NCBI GenBank assembly: GCA_947179155.2
Contig: OX359267.1
Span: 56,124,792-56,188,791, forward strand
Source: Hedera helix
Taxonomy: Eukaryota > Streptophyta > Magnoliopsida > Apiales > Araliaceae
Direction of reading: 5' to 3'
DNA length: 64,000 bases
In this document: positions 17,112-28,621 of the stretch, piece by piece
Layout: each line of letters opens with the position of its first letter
Numbering within the stretch: position 1 is the first letter of the stretch
The notes under the pieces: generated by a model
Told to the model about the DNA's origin: nothing
Seen by the model: only the letters and a program-made list of their open reading frames with translations
Databases searched by the model: none
Made by a program: the position numbers and the translations under genes

Positions 17112-18082
17112 CAGGGCCGGTCCTAAGAGTTTGGAGGCCCTGTGCTAGAAAAAAAACAGGGGCCCTCTCTTGCTTATAAAAATACTAATTTTTTTATCAG
17201 CACCAATATATAAAGCACAATGTATATCAAAATTCATCATTAATTAAAATAATAAATGTCAACGTCCCGTAACAAAATTATCAATTAAAAAGAAAATATA
17301 GCTAAAACTTCAATAAATTATCAATTCAAAAGAAAAGGTAGCTATTGTATCCATGAGCACATCTGCCATCTTCTGTCTGCAGCAGTAGACAAGTAAACCA
17401 AACATTAGCTAACAGCAGCACATCTGCCATGCTTTAATGTAAGACAGTTCTGGGAAAAGTAAATCCCAAACAGACTTCTTTGGACTCTGATTGTAGGATT
17501 TCAAGGTGAAATTCCACACAGCAATCATTTTACTATTCTAAATTTTAAGCCCATAGGACGCTGGACGCGAGTAAATAGATGAAGCTTTTCAAAAAAGCTT
17601 TTAATAACTGAAAATCTGCTACAAACTTGAACTATGAGCAAAATTTTGGTATTTAATTAGGATTGGGGGTGCTAAAGTTGAGCCTTTGAAGAAGAAGGAT
17701 CAGAGACAAGAAGAAGAGAAGAACCACGCTTCATGTTTCCAACGGTAAGCAAAGCACAGAAACACAACCTCAGATTCTCATTATTAAACTATACTTGCAA
17801 AATGACATATAGGTATTGATCAACAACATAGCTAGCTTTAGGATACAAAAAGGAAGACATTAACTATTTGGCAACTTAAACTATTTTAGATCATGGACTC
17901 TATTTGGTGGTCAAGCAGAATAGCTTTAATATCTGTACATGGATTGCTCACAGAGTCACAGACTCGCTGGTGAGGGCCTTGAACAAGCAGCTTCAAAATC
18001 AAACCCATGAGGATTTGGGGGCCCTCCGAATTTGGGGACCCTGAGCGGTCGCCCCTCCGGCACCGCCTCAGGGCCGGCCCTG
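17112..18082. mobile_element. hAT superfamily non-autonomous transposon, 971 bp, with perfect 8-bp TSD
   Basis: Left end CAGGGCCGGTCCTAAGAG and right end CTCAGGGCCGGCCCTG are inverted repeats of the CAGGGCCGGC class known from plant hAT elements. The flanking 8-bp direct repeat CCTAATCT (17104-17111 and 18083-18090) is perfect. The right end is itself a 14-bp perfect palindrome. The interior has no transposase frame; it holds repeated CACATCTGCCAT words (17358, 17419) and a GAAGAA-rich stretch near 17690, possibly leader sequence of an autonomous relative. Confidence 0.9.
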
Positions 18083-18090
18083 CCTAATCT

Positions 18091-19205
18091 ACTAAACAAC
18101 GTTTAAGTGTTACCAAACTTAACTATATCGTCATGTCAAGCGCTTAAAAAATAACAATTTTTGTGAATAATAATATTTTTAAAAATATTTTATAATAATT
18201 ATAATTGTATTAATTAAAATTAAAGAAATTTATATCAATTTATATTTTTAAAAATTTATAAATTAATTTTAATAAGTCAAATTATTGTGAAATAATATAT
18301 TTATATCTTGAAATAGTCCAAAAAGGATTGAATATATTAAATTTGGTAATATGTTACAGTTGATAGAAAAAAATGCAAGTGATAAAAGAATGCAAAAGAT
18401 AATTCGTTCAAATAATTAACATGTCAATTCGGAAGGTAAGTCCATAACCAAAAGCTAATGAACACTCTTATTTTTGAAATATAAATAATAAAAATATCAA
18501 TAAAATTTATAAATTTGACTAATTTTTTCATTCGAGAACACAATAATTATACCGTATCCAAATTTAAACAGATTTATCATTAGCTGCATTTAAAATAAAT
18601 ATATTATATAGATAAAAATCAACATGTACCATGGATAAAATAAGAGATGAACCTTCTCCATATTTGAAAAAGGAAAATAAAAAAGAAGAGAAGCTTTTTG
18701 GAGACGGTCTTTCGGAATGGAGTCAATTTATTTTCAAAGTTGAAGGCTAAGAGCATTTTCAAGAAATGAATTATCCTATAGACTATATGAATTATTCACA
18801 TGACGTTAGTAAATATTTTTTAGTTTTTAATTATTTTAATAGATAAATTATTTCGTGAATTATAATATAAAAAAATTAAAATAATTGATAAATTTTAAAA
18901 AAAATTTATATTATTTTCTTACTCTCTTATTTAAATATAATTAAATTTATAATTTATAGATTATTTAGTTTTTAAATTTAGTCTTTTAAATTTTTTAAAT
19001 ATAATTCGAAGTTATATTTAATCTATTTATTAATAAAAAAAATTAAATTTTAAATTAAATTTAATCTAAAAATTTATTGGTGGAGATGCTCTAAGTTTTG
19101 CCTAAAGTTCAGCACAAAAGGAAAAAGGACAAAAAACAACAATAGTGGAGAGTGGAGACTAAACCAGCAGCAGACAGTGGAGTGGCTGAAGAACATATTT
19201 TGATC
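18091..19205. other. AT-rich upstream region of the aminoacylase gene
   Basis: No gene seen. The final ~100 bp before 19206 should contain the aminoacylase 5' UTR; no convincing TATA box could be assigned. Confidence 0.5.
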
Positions 19206-22200
19206 ATGAAAACAATGGAGATACAAAGAACACACAATCATAATCTTCTTCTTCATCGTCTTTGCTTCATCTTTTTGCTATGCTTATTAGTAACGGTAGT
19301 GGTGAAAGCCATTGAAGAAGATCCACCATTATCAATTGTCTCAAGATTCCAACAATATCTTCGAATCAACACAGCCCAACCAAATCCCGATTACTACGAA
19401 GCCGCGGATTTCATTCTCTCCCAGGCCAAATCCCTCTCTCTCGAATCCCAAACCCTAGAATTCGTCAAGGGCAAACCCTTAATCCTCCTGAAATGGCCTG
19501 GCAAGTACCCCAACCTCCCCTCCATCCTACTCAATTCCCACACCGATGTCGTTCCGGTCGAGCACCACAAGTGGACTCATCCTCCTTTCGAAGCCGTAAT
19601 TCATCCCGAAAATGGCAACATCTATGCTCGAGGGTCTCAGGACATGAAGTGTGTGGGATTACAGTACCTGGAGGCAATTCGTAAACTGAAGATTGCTAAA
19701 TTCGAGCCAATTAGGACAGTTTATCTCTCTTTTGTACCCGATGAGGAGATTGGCGGCAACGATGGCGCTGAGAAGTTGGTTAATTCAGAGATTTTCGATA
19801 AGATGAATGTTGGGATTGTGCTCGATGAAGGATTGGCTTCGCCAGATGAAAATTACAGGGTGTTTTATGGGGAGAGGAGTCCTTGGTGGTTGGTGATTAA
19901 GTCTAGTGGAGCTCCTGGTCATGGGGCTAAGCTTTATGATAATACTGCTATGGAGAATCTGTTGAAGAGCATTGAGAGTGTGAGGAGGTTCAGGGCTGCG
20001 CAGTTTGACTTGATCAAGGCTGGTCTCAAGGCTGAAGGAGAAGTTGTCTCTGTCAACATGGTCTTCCTCAAAGCTGGCACCCCATCCCCAACTGTATAGT
20101 TCTTCTCTCCACCCTCTTGTTACTTTTACATTCATTGCTTCGGTTTTAGACTTGGTCACCATATCGGTTAGACTCTTTAAAATACTTCCTTCTCTCAAAA
20201 AATTAAAAAGAGTTGCATTTTCTAATTTTTGACAAGCAAATAAGAAATGTTTAAGGGATATGACACTGATGTCGATGCACTTACATATGACTTACTGTAT
20301 TTGTATTCGGCAATCACTGTGAATATATATATACAGTACTATTTAGCCTCCTTCACATTTCTTATGCTTGAACAGCGAGTTCCATTTCAGAGGTGAAGTT
20401 TGAGATATTGTGAATACGACATTGCAGAAACACCCTTCTGTCCACACACCGAACAATAAATAATGATAATAACCACTGGAAACACATCTTACACTATTTC
20501 AATAAATCAGTTCTTGATGAACCTATATTCCCTAAAATATAAAAGAACAACATCATATGTAAGGTGTTCCTTTGAAGCCTGATGTATATCGTGTTTCACA
20601 ATAACTACTTGCACTTCATGTGTGAATGAATTGATTGCTGATTTTTATATGAACTTTGACCTTTAGGGCCAAAAAAATTTCCTTTCTTAACGACTCGAGT
20701 CACTTAATGCTTAAATTTTCTGCCAACTTTATTTCTTTTTGACTCAAAGTTGAACTGAATCAAGAGCGTAGCTTGTAACCAATAATTCCAAATTTAATTA
20801 TAACCCGACAAAGAATCATTATTAGATAAGCAATATTTCAAGCTTATTTTTGGGTTTCAGTAATCAGCGTGTCTTTGTTTCCTCTGTGTCTGTTAGTCTT
20901 CTCATCGGAGTTTCTCATTCACACATTTTGAAGATCAATATAATTAACTACCTTTCTCCACCAGGGTTTTGTCATGAATCTGCAGCCATCTGAAACACAA
21001 GCTGGTTTTGACTTCCGAGTCCCACCAACTGCTGATCAAGCATCCTTGGAGAGACGAATTGCTGAGGAATGGGCCCCTGCTTCTCGTAACATGACATTTG
21101 AGGTGAAACAGTTTTATGCTACCTCTCTTAGTAATACAAGGCTGAAATGTTTCTTCATAGAAAATAATTACTGCTATTAACAAGTTTCATATTATTTTCC
21201 TTTTTTTTTCTCCCGAAAAGTATTATTTTCCACATAAAAATTATATTCCTTTCCCCCCCTATTTCTCTTTTACTTTAATTATGGGAACAGATTATTAGAT
21301 GTGCATCTTCAATGTTTGTTTGTATATTAAGGCTATAATTTAATCAATGTGATTTTTTTATTCACATTGTTTAGCTAAATATTACTATACATTTGTTGTG
21401 GACTTATTTGGAGACTCAATTTGTTTTGCATAATAGACAAAAATTAAACTCTGCCTTTGTTTGCTGTTGCCCTTGCTTATTTGCTCTGTCTGAAATAGGT
21501 TATGGCCTCTTAGAAAGAGTTCAAGGCATCCATCCCACATTGTTGAAATCAGCAAATAAGCACTTAAAAAATCAACTCCAGAGCTTCTTTAACTTGTCAA
21601 ATGCACTTGTGTTGTGAAATATGTTCATGATTTTTTTAAAGATAAAAAAAATGAGTAAGACACGGGTGTCTACATTTTGCTATAAAACTGATTTCCTGGC
21701 CAATACTGCAAATGTTTGAATATTTGCAATTGATTTTTGATCTTGTAGGCTTGTACACTGGGTCACCTGCATAAAACATATCAATTCGAAACCAAAAAAA
21801 ATAAAATGTTACTCCAAATACTATAGGATATCTTGTTTGTAAAAAACAAGAAAATTTCACTGCTTTAGTGTGACACTAGGGTTGATAATCTCAAGAAATT
21901 GGAAGGTATGAACTCCTTTTCTATTTTTACCAGTGTTTTAAAAGTCGCTAAGTGAACTTAGGTGACGGAGGGGGCGCTTAGCGCCTAGGCATTTCCCTAG
22001 GCGAACTAGGTGTTTTCTTAGGTGGTCTCATTTATTTATTTTTCTATCTTAGATACTTATTATAATAGACCAAGCATATAGTAGATGTATTTATTTTAAA
22101 TTTTACAGGAAAAATTACCAAAAATACAATCTTTTAAGGATTAAAAAATTCATTTCAAGTATTGCAAAGTTTCAAAGTAGGGGTCCGGTTCTTCTTAGGT

Positions 22201-24353
22201 GGGAACCTAGGTGCGCAGCGAAATCGAGTCGGTAGAGGATCGCCTAACACCTAGGTGGATTAATCGGACCTAGGTGGGGATTTTTAGAATACTAATTTTT
22301 ACTACGATTATGTTCAGTGCATGATTGCTCTGGTTAAGTGAGACATAATTGTTCTTGTTTCCGGTATGTGACACCTTTGTGGACCTAATCCCATAACCAA
22401 TGGTTTTTAACTTGCACATGAATATAATCCTTTGTGGATCATATATATATGTACGATGCCTAAGAGGATTTTTCTTTGATGTCCTGCTCTAGTGCCAGGT
22501 TCTGGTCAATAACACCTTCATAGCCCAGTTTATTTGCGTTCTTTATTATTTTACAGGAGTAGGGTAGAGTCTAGCATATTTAAGCATCATGGACATCCTT
22601 ATTTATTTTCTTATTTTTAAGTTCTGTTTGTGCATTTTTTATGGGCACATATTCTAGAGGAAATTGCCAAATGGCTCCTTTGGTTTATGCCATTTTTTGG
22701 ATAGGTCGACTTACCACGTCAAACTCCTGGGGTTTGGGGCGAGTCGAAAAACTCACTGTATTTGTTAAGTAGTGCTAAAAACATATATCTGCAACAATCA
22801 AATCTTCATATCATTAATTAGCAAAAAAAAATAAAAAATCTTCATATCATTTCCTTTCTAATTTTGTTAAGTAGTGCTAAAAGAAAGATCTTTAACAATA
22901 AAATCATTACGTTTATTGAAGAGAAATTATAACAAACAGCACATGGCGGCTGCTGGAAAGATGTCCACCTAGTGGACCTTTGCTGCCGCCGCTCCTCCTC
23001 TGCTGTCATTGCCTGGTAGGTCAAACATTGCCGCGGTTGCCAAATCAATTGCTGCTGTGTTTGTCTGCATGTGGTTTAGTGTGCTGCTCCGTAACCCCAG
23101 CAGTACCCAGTAAAGATGTTTTATTTTCTATAATTTTTTGAATGGATGTAGGCAATCAGAAATTGTAACTAAAGGTGTGGAAATTTTGATCTGAGATCTG
23201 ATTTCGAACATCTCTTTGGTTTGTTCAGATTTTGTTATTGTGGTGTGCGTCCTTGTGGTTATATTCAGATTTCAGGTGTGTGATTTGGTGATGGGCTCAA
23301 TTTAGGTGTCTTGGTTCTGTAGGAAGAAGATTTATTTGGGTTGAAGAAAAGATGGAGATTGTAAATTTTAATGGTTTTAGTAGTGGTGGTTTTGGTGAGG
23401 AAGAATTGTAGAACATAAGAGAGAGGTTGGTATGGGGATTAATCATAAATATAACACCTAAAAAAAGCTCCCAGTTTTGACTAATTTCATGAGTTTGACA
23501 ATTCGCCCCAAACCTCAGGGAGTTTGACATGGTAAGTCCAACAATCATGGAGTCCTTCCAAAAATGGCCTAACCCAGGAGTAGTCTTTTGGCAATTAACC
23601 ATATTTTCTAAGGCAAGGCCGCAAGGCTGGTATTTATGAATGTATTGGGTTTGGAGTGTAATGGTCCATTAATTAATTGCCAATTGGTTTTAACTAACCA
23701 TGTTTTAGCTTGGGCAGTTTAAGCATAAGGTTCCGGTGTACGACAAATCTGGAAAGCCAATCCTCACAGCCTCTGACAGTTCCAATCCTTGGTGGTCCCT
23801 GTTGGAAGGAGCTATCCACAAAGCTAATGGGAAACTTGCAAAGCCAGAGATATTTCCTGCTTCAACAGATTCTCGCCACTTCCGGGAGCGGGGCCTGCCT
23901 GCAATTGGTTTTTCTCCAATGGCCAATACTCCCATTCTACTTCATGAACACAACGAGGTGAAAATCTCTTGCTTTTCTATCTTCAACAAATTTAGAAAAA
24001 GAAACCCAATAAAGTGGAACTATTAGAAAGTACTAATAAAAATGAAAATTACTCTTTGGAGAGTTGAACCATGAATTACGTCTAAGACCAGTGGTGGTGT
24101 AGTAGCTGTTACTTCAAGCCTCTTATGCTGACTGTTCAAAGTGCCTTGTATAGATGATAATGTGTAAGAACATTGTATCAAGTACTTTTGTGAACATTTG
24201 ACCCGACTTTGATATTTTCATTTATTTATTATTTTGTTGCAGTTTTTGAACAAGGATGAGTACTTAAAAGGGATTGAGATTTATGAATCGATAATCAAAG
24301 ATTTTGCATCTTTTATTGAGATTAAAAGAGATGAACCCAGAGAAGAGTTGTAA
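19206..24353 (+). CDS. Aminoacylase-1 (N-acyl-L-amino-acid amidohydrolase), M20 zinc peptidase, 458 aa
   Basis: Hydrolyses N-acyl amino acids to fatty/acetic acid and free amino acid. Exons: 19206-20093, 20965-21102, 23718-23957 and 24243-24353, each a multiple of three with GT-AG borders. The first ATG at 19206 gives MKTMEIQRTH, then a hydrophobic stretch (about residues 14-33) ending VKA-IEEDPP, a likely secretory signal; a second ATG lies three codons on. Metal and catalytic residues: His112/Asp114 in NSHTDVVP, Asp146 in ARGSQDMKC, Glu180-Glu181 in PDEEIGG, Asp207 in VLDEG, His239 in GAPGHGA and His418 in LLHEHNE. All expected M20 positions are present and length is normal, so the protein should be active. 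Intron 2 (2.6 kb) hosts two transposon-like insertions. Confidence 0.95.
21931..22294. mobile_element. hAT-type MITE in aminoacylase intron 2, 8-bp TSD
   Basis: Ends CAGTGTTTTAAAAGTC and GATTTTTAGAATACTA are imperfect inverted repeats (12 of 16 positions). A perfect 8-bp direct repeat ATTTTTAC flanks the element at 21923-21930 and 22295-22302. Just inside both ends are CCTAGG-rich palindromic sequences (near 21985-22010 and 22195-22275), typical of a common plant MITE family. No coding capacity. Confidence 0.8.
22669..23600. mobile_element. 932-bp long-terminal-inverted-repeat element in aminoacylase intron 2 (MULE-like)
   Basis: About 95 bp at the left (from GGAAATTGCCAAATGG) is matched in reverse complement by the right (ending TTTTGGCAATTAACC); shared blocks include GTCAAACTCC and GGTTTGGGGCGA. 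Long TIRs of this kind suggest a Mutator-like non-autonomous element. Flanks ATATTCTAGA and ATATTTTCTA are similar but not identical, so the target duplication is only suggestive. The middle contains a GC-rich patch (22930-23050) of unknown origin. Confidence 0.7.
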
Positions 24354-25302
24354 GAAAGTGGCAGGTCTCTCTCTCACACACCAGCTTTGCAAGAGGATTT
24401 GGTAGTCAAGGAATAGACATTTGCTCCTGTAATTCTGAAGAAACTTGGAAAACCTATGATGTACTAGGTGCCGGGATTTGCTTATTTATATATTTTTGGT
24501 GTCATTGTATAGTAATTTACAAATTTGAATATAATAAGGGGTAGTTGCTACTATTTTTTTTATATCTTGGCTACATGAACGTAATCTCACATGGATAGTT
24601 ATAACATAATTAGATGAAAATAGTCGAAATAACGTATTCTGATTACTTACATTGTTATTATAACGTAATTAGATAAATCAAGAAAAATGTGACATCAATG
24701 TAACAGACAATTACAGTAAATGTTAATATGATGCTTCTTCATGAAGTCATTTATTAACTCTTTATATATATGTTTTTATATGATTTTAGTATAAATAAGT
24801 ATATTTATCATAAATTAATTAAAAATATTATTAAATACATTATATTTATTATTTCAAAATTTAATAAATTTATAACAATATTGAATTGACATCAAAAGGC
24901 AAAAGGTATATTTAATTTTGGGAGAGGGAGGAGGAAGTATTTTATGAACCAAAAATCCTCTTTTACTCTTACGAGTCTTTTCGGTTCTAGTCGTATCTCG
25001 TTAGCAGGCTGTGTAAGTGAGAAATAGAAGGGGATAAATTGAAGCACACAAATAAACAGTTCCTAATACATTACGCAAGAGGTATTTTACAAGCGAGGTC
25101 TTCGATATCCGATATTGGAATAATAATACAAAGCCATCTATTTTGATATTGTATTAGTCCCTGTACTTGCGTTCTCATGAATAATGACTCATATAATGAT
25201 GAATATAATGTTCTTATAAAAAAATAGTGGGACTCACAATGTAAAAATAATAGATCTTACTATTTTTATATTGGGTCATTGTACCTATCATTGCATAAAT
25301 CA
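24354..25302. other. Aminoacylase 3' UTR and intergenic DNA
   Basis: The 3' UTR probably extends to about 24540. The rest is AT-rich with no recognised gene. Confidence 0.6.
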
Positions 25303-25305
25303 TTA

Positions 25306-25715
25306 GAGTATCTCCAAGAATAGTAGCAAAAAAAACTCTTCAAATTGAAGTTTATTGACCTACGTGACAATTTGAAGAGCATTATTTGCTACTTTAATAT
25401 TGTGTACTTCATCAGTCTCTTCAATTTAATTAAGACAAAATAAATAAAAATGAATTATATTAAATTTTAAAATGAGTTGTACATCAAACTCATCAAGCAA
25501 AATAAATATTTTTAGTTTTTTTCATAAATTTTTATTCTCCCAAAACAAAATAAATATTTTGAAGAGGCAAGATCAACTTACCAGTTATGAATAGAGAGAG
25601 AATGAGATTACAGATTTGATGATTAAAATTAGAGAGGTTATTAGAGATAATTTTTTTAATGTGACTCACTTATTGGAGTATCTCAAAATAATTGAAAAAA
25701 CTGTTGGAGATACTC
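25306..25715. mobile_element. Tourist-like (PIF/Harbinger) MITE with TTA TSD
   Basis: Starts GAGTATCTCCAAGAATAG and ends CTGTTGGAGATACTC; the first 12 bases are perfectly inverted. The trinucleotide TTA flanks both sides (25303-25305 and 25716-25718), the usual Harbinger target. 410 bp, AT-rich, non-coding. A second internal GGAGTATCTC word lies near 25675. Confidence 0.8.
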
Positions 25716-25718
25716 TTA

Positions 25719-26762
25719 CATATGATAAAGCTTGTTCTTCTACCAATTTGTACCAAATGCCCATTCTGCTATTCGTACAAAAACTTTGGCGTGCAATTAT
25801 GTCTGCTGACTGAAGGCCGTTATTAGTTGAAGCACAACTATGTTGACTTATAACTATGACAGAATCACCAAAACATGGCCATAACAATATATTCGGGACT
25901 TGTCTTGGGATGAGAGTTTCATTCAATTTATTTTATTTATGCATGCCAAAGTTTATCCAAAACACATTTGCAGAGTCGGGTGCTCTTACTTTACGACGAT
26001 TGCTTCCATTATTGACCATAAAGATACCAAATTCTCCTAAAGATGCTTCAATTGCGGTATAAGTAAGAGTTGGTACGGAAAAACTTTATGTATAATAAAT
26101 TGTTACAATATTATAATTTTAAGTGTGTTCGATTCAACCCTTATGGGTGAAAAAGATCAACTACTCCAAACGGATTTTCAATTTAGATTAAAAGGAGACT
26201 CTGCATGTATTGAATCCATCGGTTGAATCCTTATTCTGAATTATTTGCTCCTCTTTTAAGAAAAGATGTTAAAGCATACGAGTTGAAGAAACAGAACAAA
26301 GGCAACTGATAACCAGACTTCAAATTCCCACTTGCAAAGAAATCGTGTCCTAAAGTCCATAACAACGTAACCAGTATGCTCGCTCTCTCTCTTTTCACTC
26401 AACTTTCTCTCTCCATATTTAACACAATAGCATAGCGTGTTTGGCATGCAATCAATCACATTCTCCATTATTCAATCCACAATTCAAATACCTTTCACAA
26501 ATTCTCTTGCACTGCCTCTGTTATAAACCTTTCACCAAACAAACTTGTGAAAATTCAAAAACCTTGCTTCTCTGGGCAAGCCATACCTCATACAAATCCT
26601 ATTCTCCCATAATTCTCTTACCAAATTTTAGTCTTTACCTCCATTATTACTGATTGTTGATGCCCATAAGGAACCTTCAACTCAGTCTCTATTATTTATG
26701 ATCATTTGTATTGTTGTTAAACCTCCACCTCCATCTTTATCTCTATAATATTTTTCCTCTTC
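25719..26762. other. Upstream region of the cysteine protease gene
   Basis: No gene seen; several short open frames have no family resemblance. The last few hundred bases are pyrimidine-rich on the plus strand and probably include the promoter. Confidence 0.5.
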
Positions 26763-26770
26763 TATATAAA
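26763..26770 (+). promoter_or_regulatory. TATA box of the cysteine protease gene
   Basis: TATATAAA lies 59 bp upstream of the ATG, implying a transcription start near 26795 and a short leader. Confidence 0.75.
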
Positions 26771-26828
26771 CCAGCCTCAAGGCTCTCAACTTCTCATCTT
26801 GTGATAAAACCAAACCCAAAACCAAGCA

Positions 26829-28621
26829 ATGGAAATGAACAAGATTCTTCTACTTTCTCTTGCTTTGGCTTCGGTTATTGGCCTTTCCCAGAGTTTCGAT
26901 TATCACGAGAAGGAGTTGGAGACGGATGAGGGCTTGTGGGGATTGTACGAGAGGTGGAGGAGCCACCACACAGTGTCCAGGAGTCTCGACGACAAGCACA
27001 AGCGATTCAATGTGTTCAAGGCCAATGTTCAACATGTTCACAACACCAACAAGTTGGATAAGCCTTACAAGCTCAAGTTGAACAAGTTTGCAGACATGAC
27101 TAACTACGAGTTCCGAAGCGTTTATGCTGGTTCCAAGGTTAGTCATCACCGGATGCTCCGAGGGGAACGACTTGGTAATTCAACCTTCATGTACGAGAAC
27201 GTAGGGAGCATTCCTCCATCCATTGATTGGAGGACCAAAGGAGCCGTTACCCCTGTCAAGGATCAAGGCCAATGTGGTAATTAGAACTATCTATTTATCA
27301 CTACATACGGTCAATTTTTTTTTCAAACACAAAGTAGCCCAGCATGCAAAAAGACAACACAAAATACTAATGAAAGTCTTGGGAAAATATACTTTATTAG
27401 TTACCACAAGCTAAACCCTAAAAAGTGAAAGGGACAACTTGCAAAAGCATGTGCAAGGTTTTTGTTTCTTTGCTCATGGTTTAAGATTTCTTACTACAGG
27501 TAGTTGCTGGGCATTTTCAACAGTTGTGGCAGTTGAAGGAATAAACTATATCAAAACAAAGAACCTAGTTTCTTTGTCCGAGCAAGAACTTGTCGACTGT
27601 GACACTTCTGAAAATGAAGGCTGTAATGGAGGGTTGATGGACATAGCATTCGACTTTATCAAGAAGAAGGGAGGCATTACAACAGAGGACAATTATCCTT
27701 ACAAAGCTGAAGATGGAACCTGTGATGTTTCAAAGGTATACAATGAGGCAAATAATAGTATTCCTTTGCGAGTTTAAATGTACGTATGCAAGTAAACTTT
27801 CTATGGCTTCCATTGCTGCTATTAATGAGATACAAATTCAATTGTTTTGCAGGAGAATTCTCCAGCAGTGTCAATTGATGCACATGAAAATGTACCTGCT
27901 AATGATGAGAACGCACTGTTGAAAGCGGCAGCCAACCAACCTATATCTGTGGCCATAGACGCTGGGGGTTATGATTTCCAGTTATACTCGGAGGTATGGT
28001 TATGACTAGTATCTTTAGATCATCATGCCTGAAGGTCAATAGTTCCAATCATTTCACCTTGCAATTTCGGGATTGAGCTTGGGCACACATATCAAACAGT
28101 TTTTGGCGTTACTACGGATTTGACTGACCATGTTATAAATCAGATTATGTCCAAAAAAAAAAGTCTCAAACATGCCATGAACTTGATCACAAAATCAAAC
28201 ATGAAATGACTGAATTTTCTAGGATGTCCAACTTTTCACAAGTATATACCAGAAGATAGATTCATGCACTTTCAGAATCAAAATTCATGCTTGAACCAAT
28301 ATGTTGTAAAACGATAACAAATATAATAGAATTTAATATGTAAGTACTGAATGTCAGGGAGTATTTAATGGAGAATGCGGAACAGATCTAGATCATGGGG
28401 TTGCAGTTGTGGGCTATGGAACAGCCAAAGACGGAACCCAATACTGGACAGTGAAGAACTCGTGGGGAGCTGAATGGGGAGAGAAGGGCTACATAAGGAT
28501 GCAGCGCGGCATCTCTGCTAAAGAAGGAATATGTGGCATAGCAATGGAGGCATCATATCCCCTCAAGACCTCTTCAAAAAACCCCAATGTTCAGAAGCCC
28601 GCCCTTAGGGATGAGCTCTGA
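26829..28621 (+). CDS. RDEL-tailed papain-like cysteine endopeptidase (vignain/KDEL-CysEP type), 362 aa
   Basis: KDEL-tailed cysteine proteases are held in the ER or ricinosomes and released during programmed cell death, seed reserve mobilisation or tapetum breakdown. Exons: 26829-27276, 27500-27735, 27853-27993 and 28358-28621, GT-AG and in phase. A signal peptide (MEMNKILLLSLALASVIGLS) precedes an inhibitor I29 propeptide with an ERFNIN-type helix around KRFNVFKANVQHVHNTN and a KFADMTNYEF segment. The mature enzyme begins near residue 125 (VGSIPPSIDWR). Catalytic residues: oxyanion Gln146, Cys152 in GSCWAF, His288 in LDHGVA and Asn309 in KNSWG. The GCNGG signature is present. The last four residues are RDEL instead of KDEL; arginine is tolerated by plant retention receptors in other proteins. 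No defects seen. Confidence 0.95.

Noticed and set aside
19152..19205. Upstream in-frame extension of aminoacylase starting at 19152
   Set aside because: The codon there is GTG, not ATG; the first ATG at 19206 leads directly into a good leader peptide.
25970..26062. Possible gene fragment with SGALTLRRLLPLLTIKIPN
   Set aside because: Too short, with no recognisable family or splice context.
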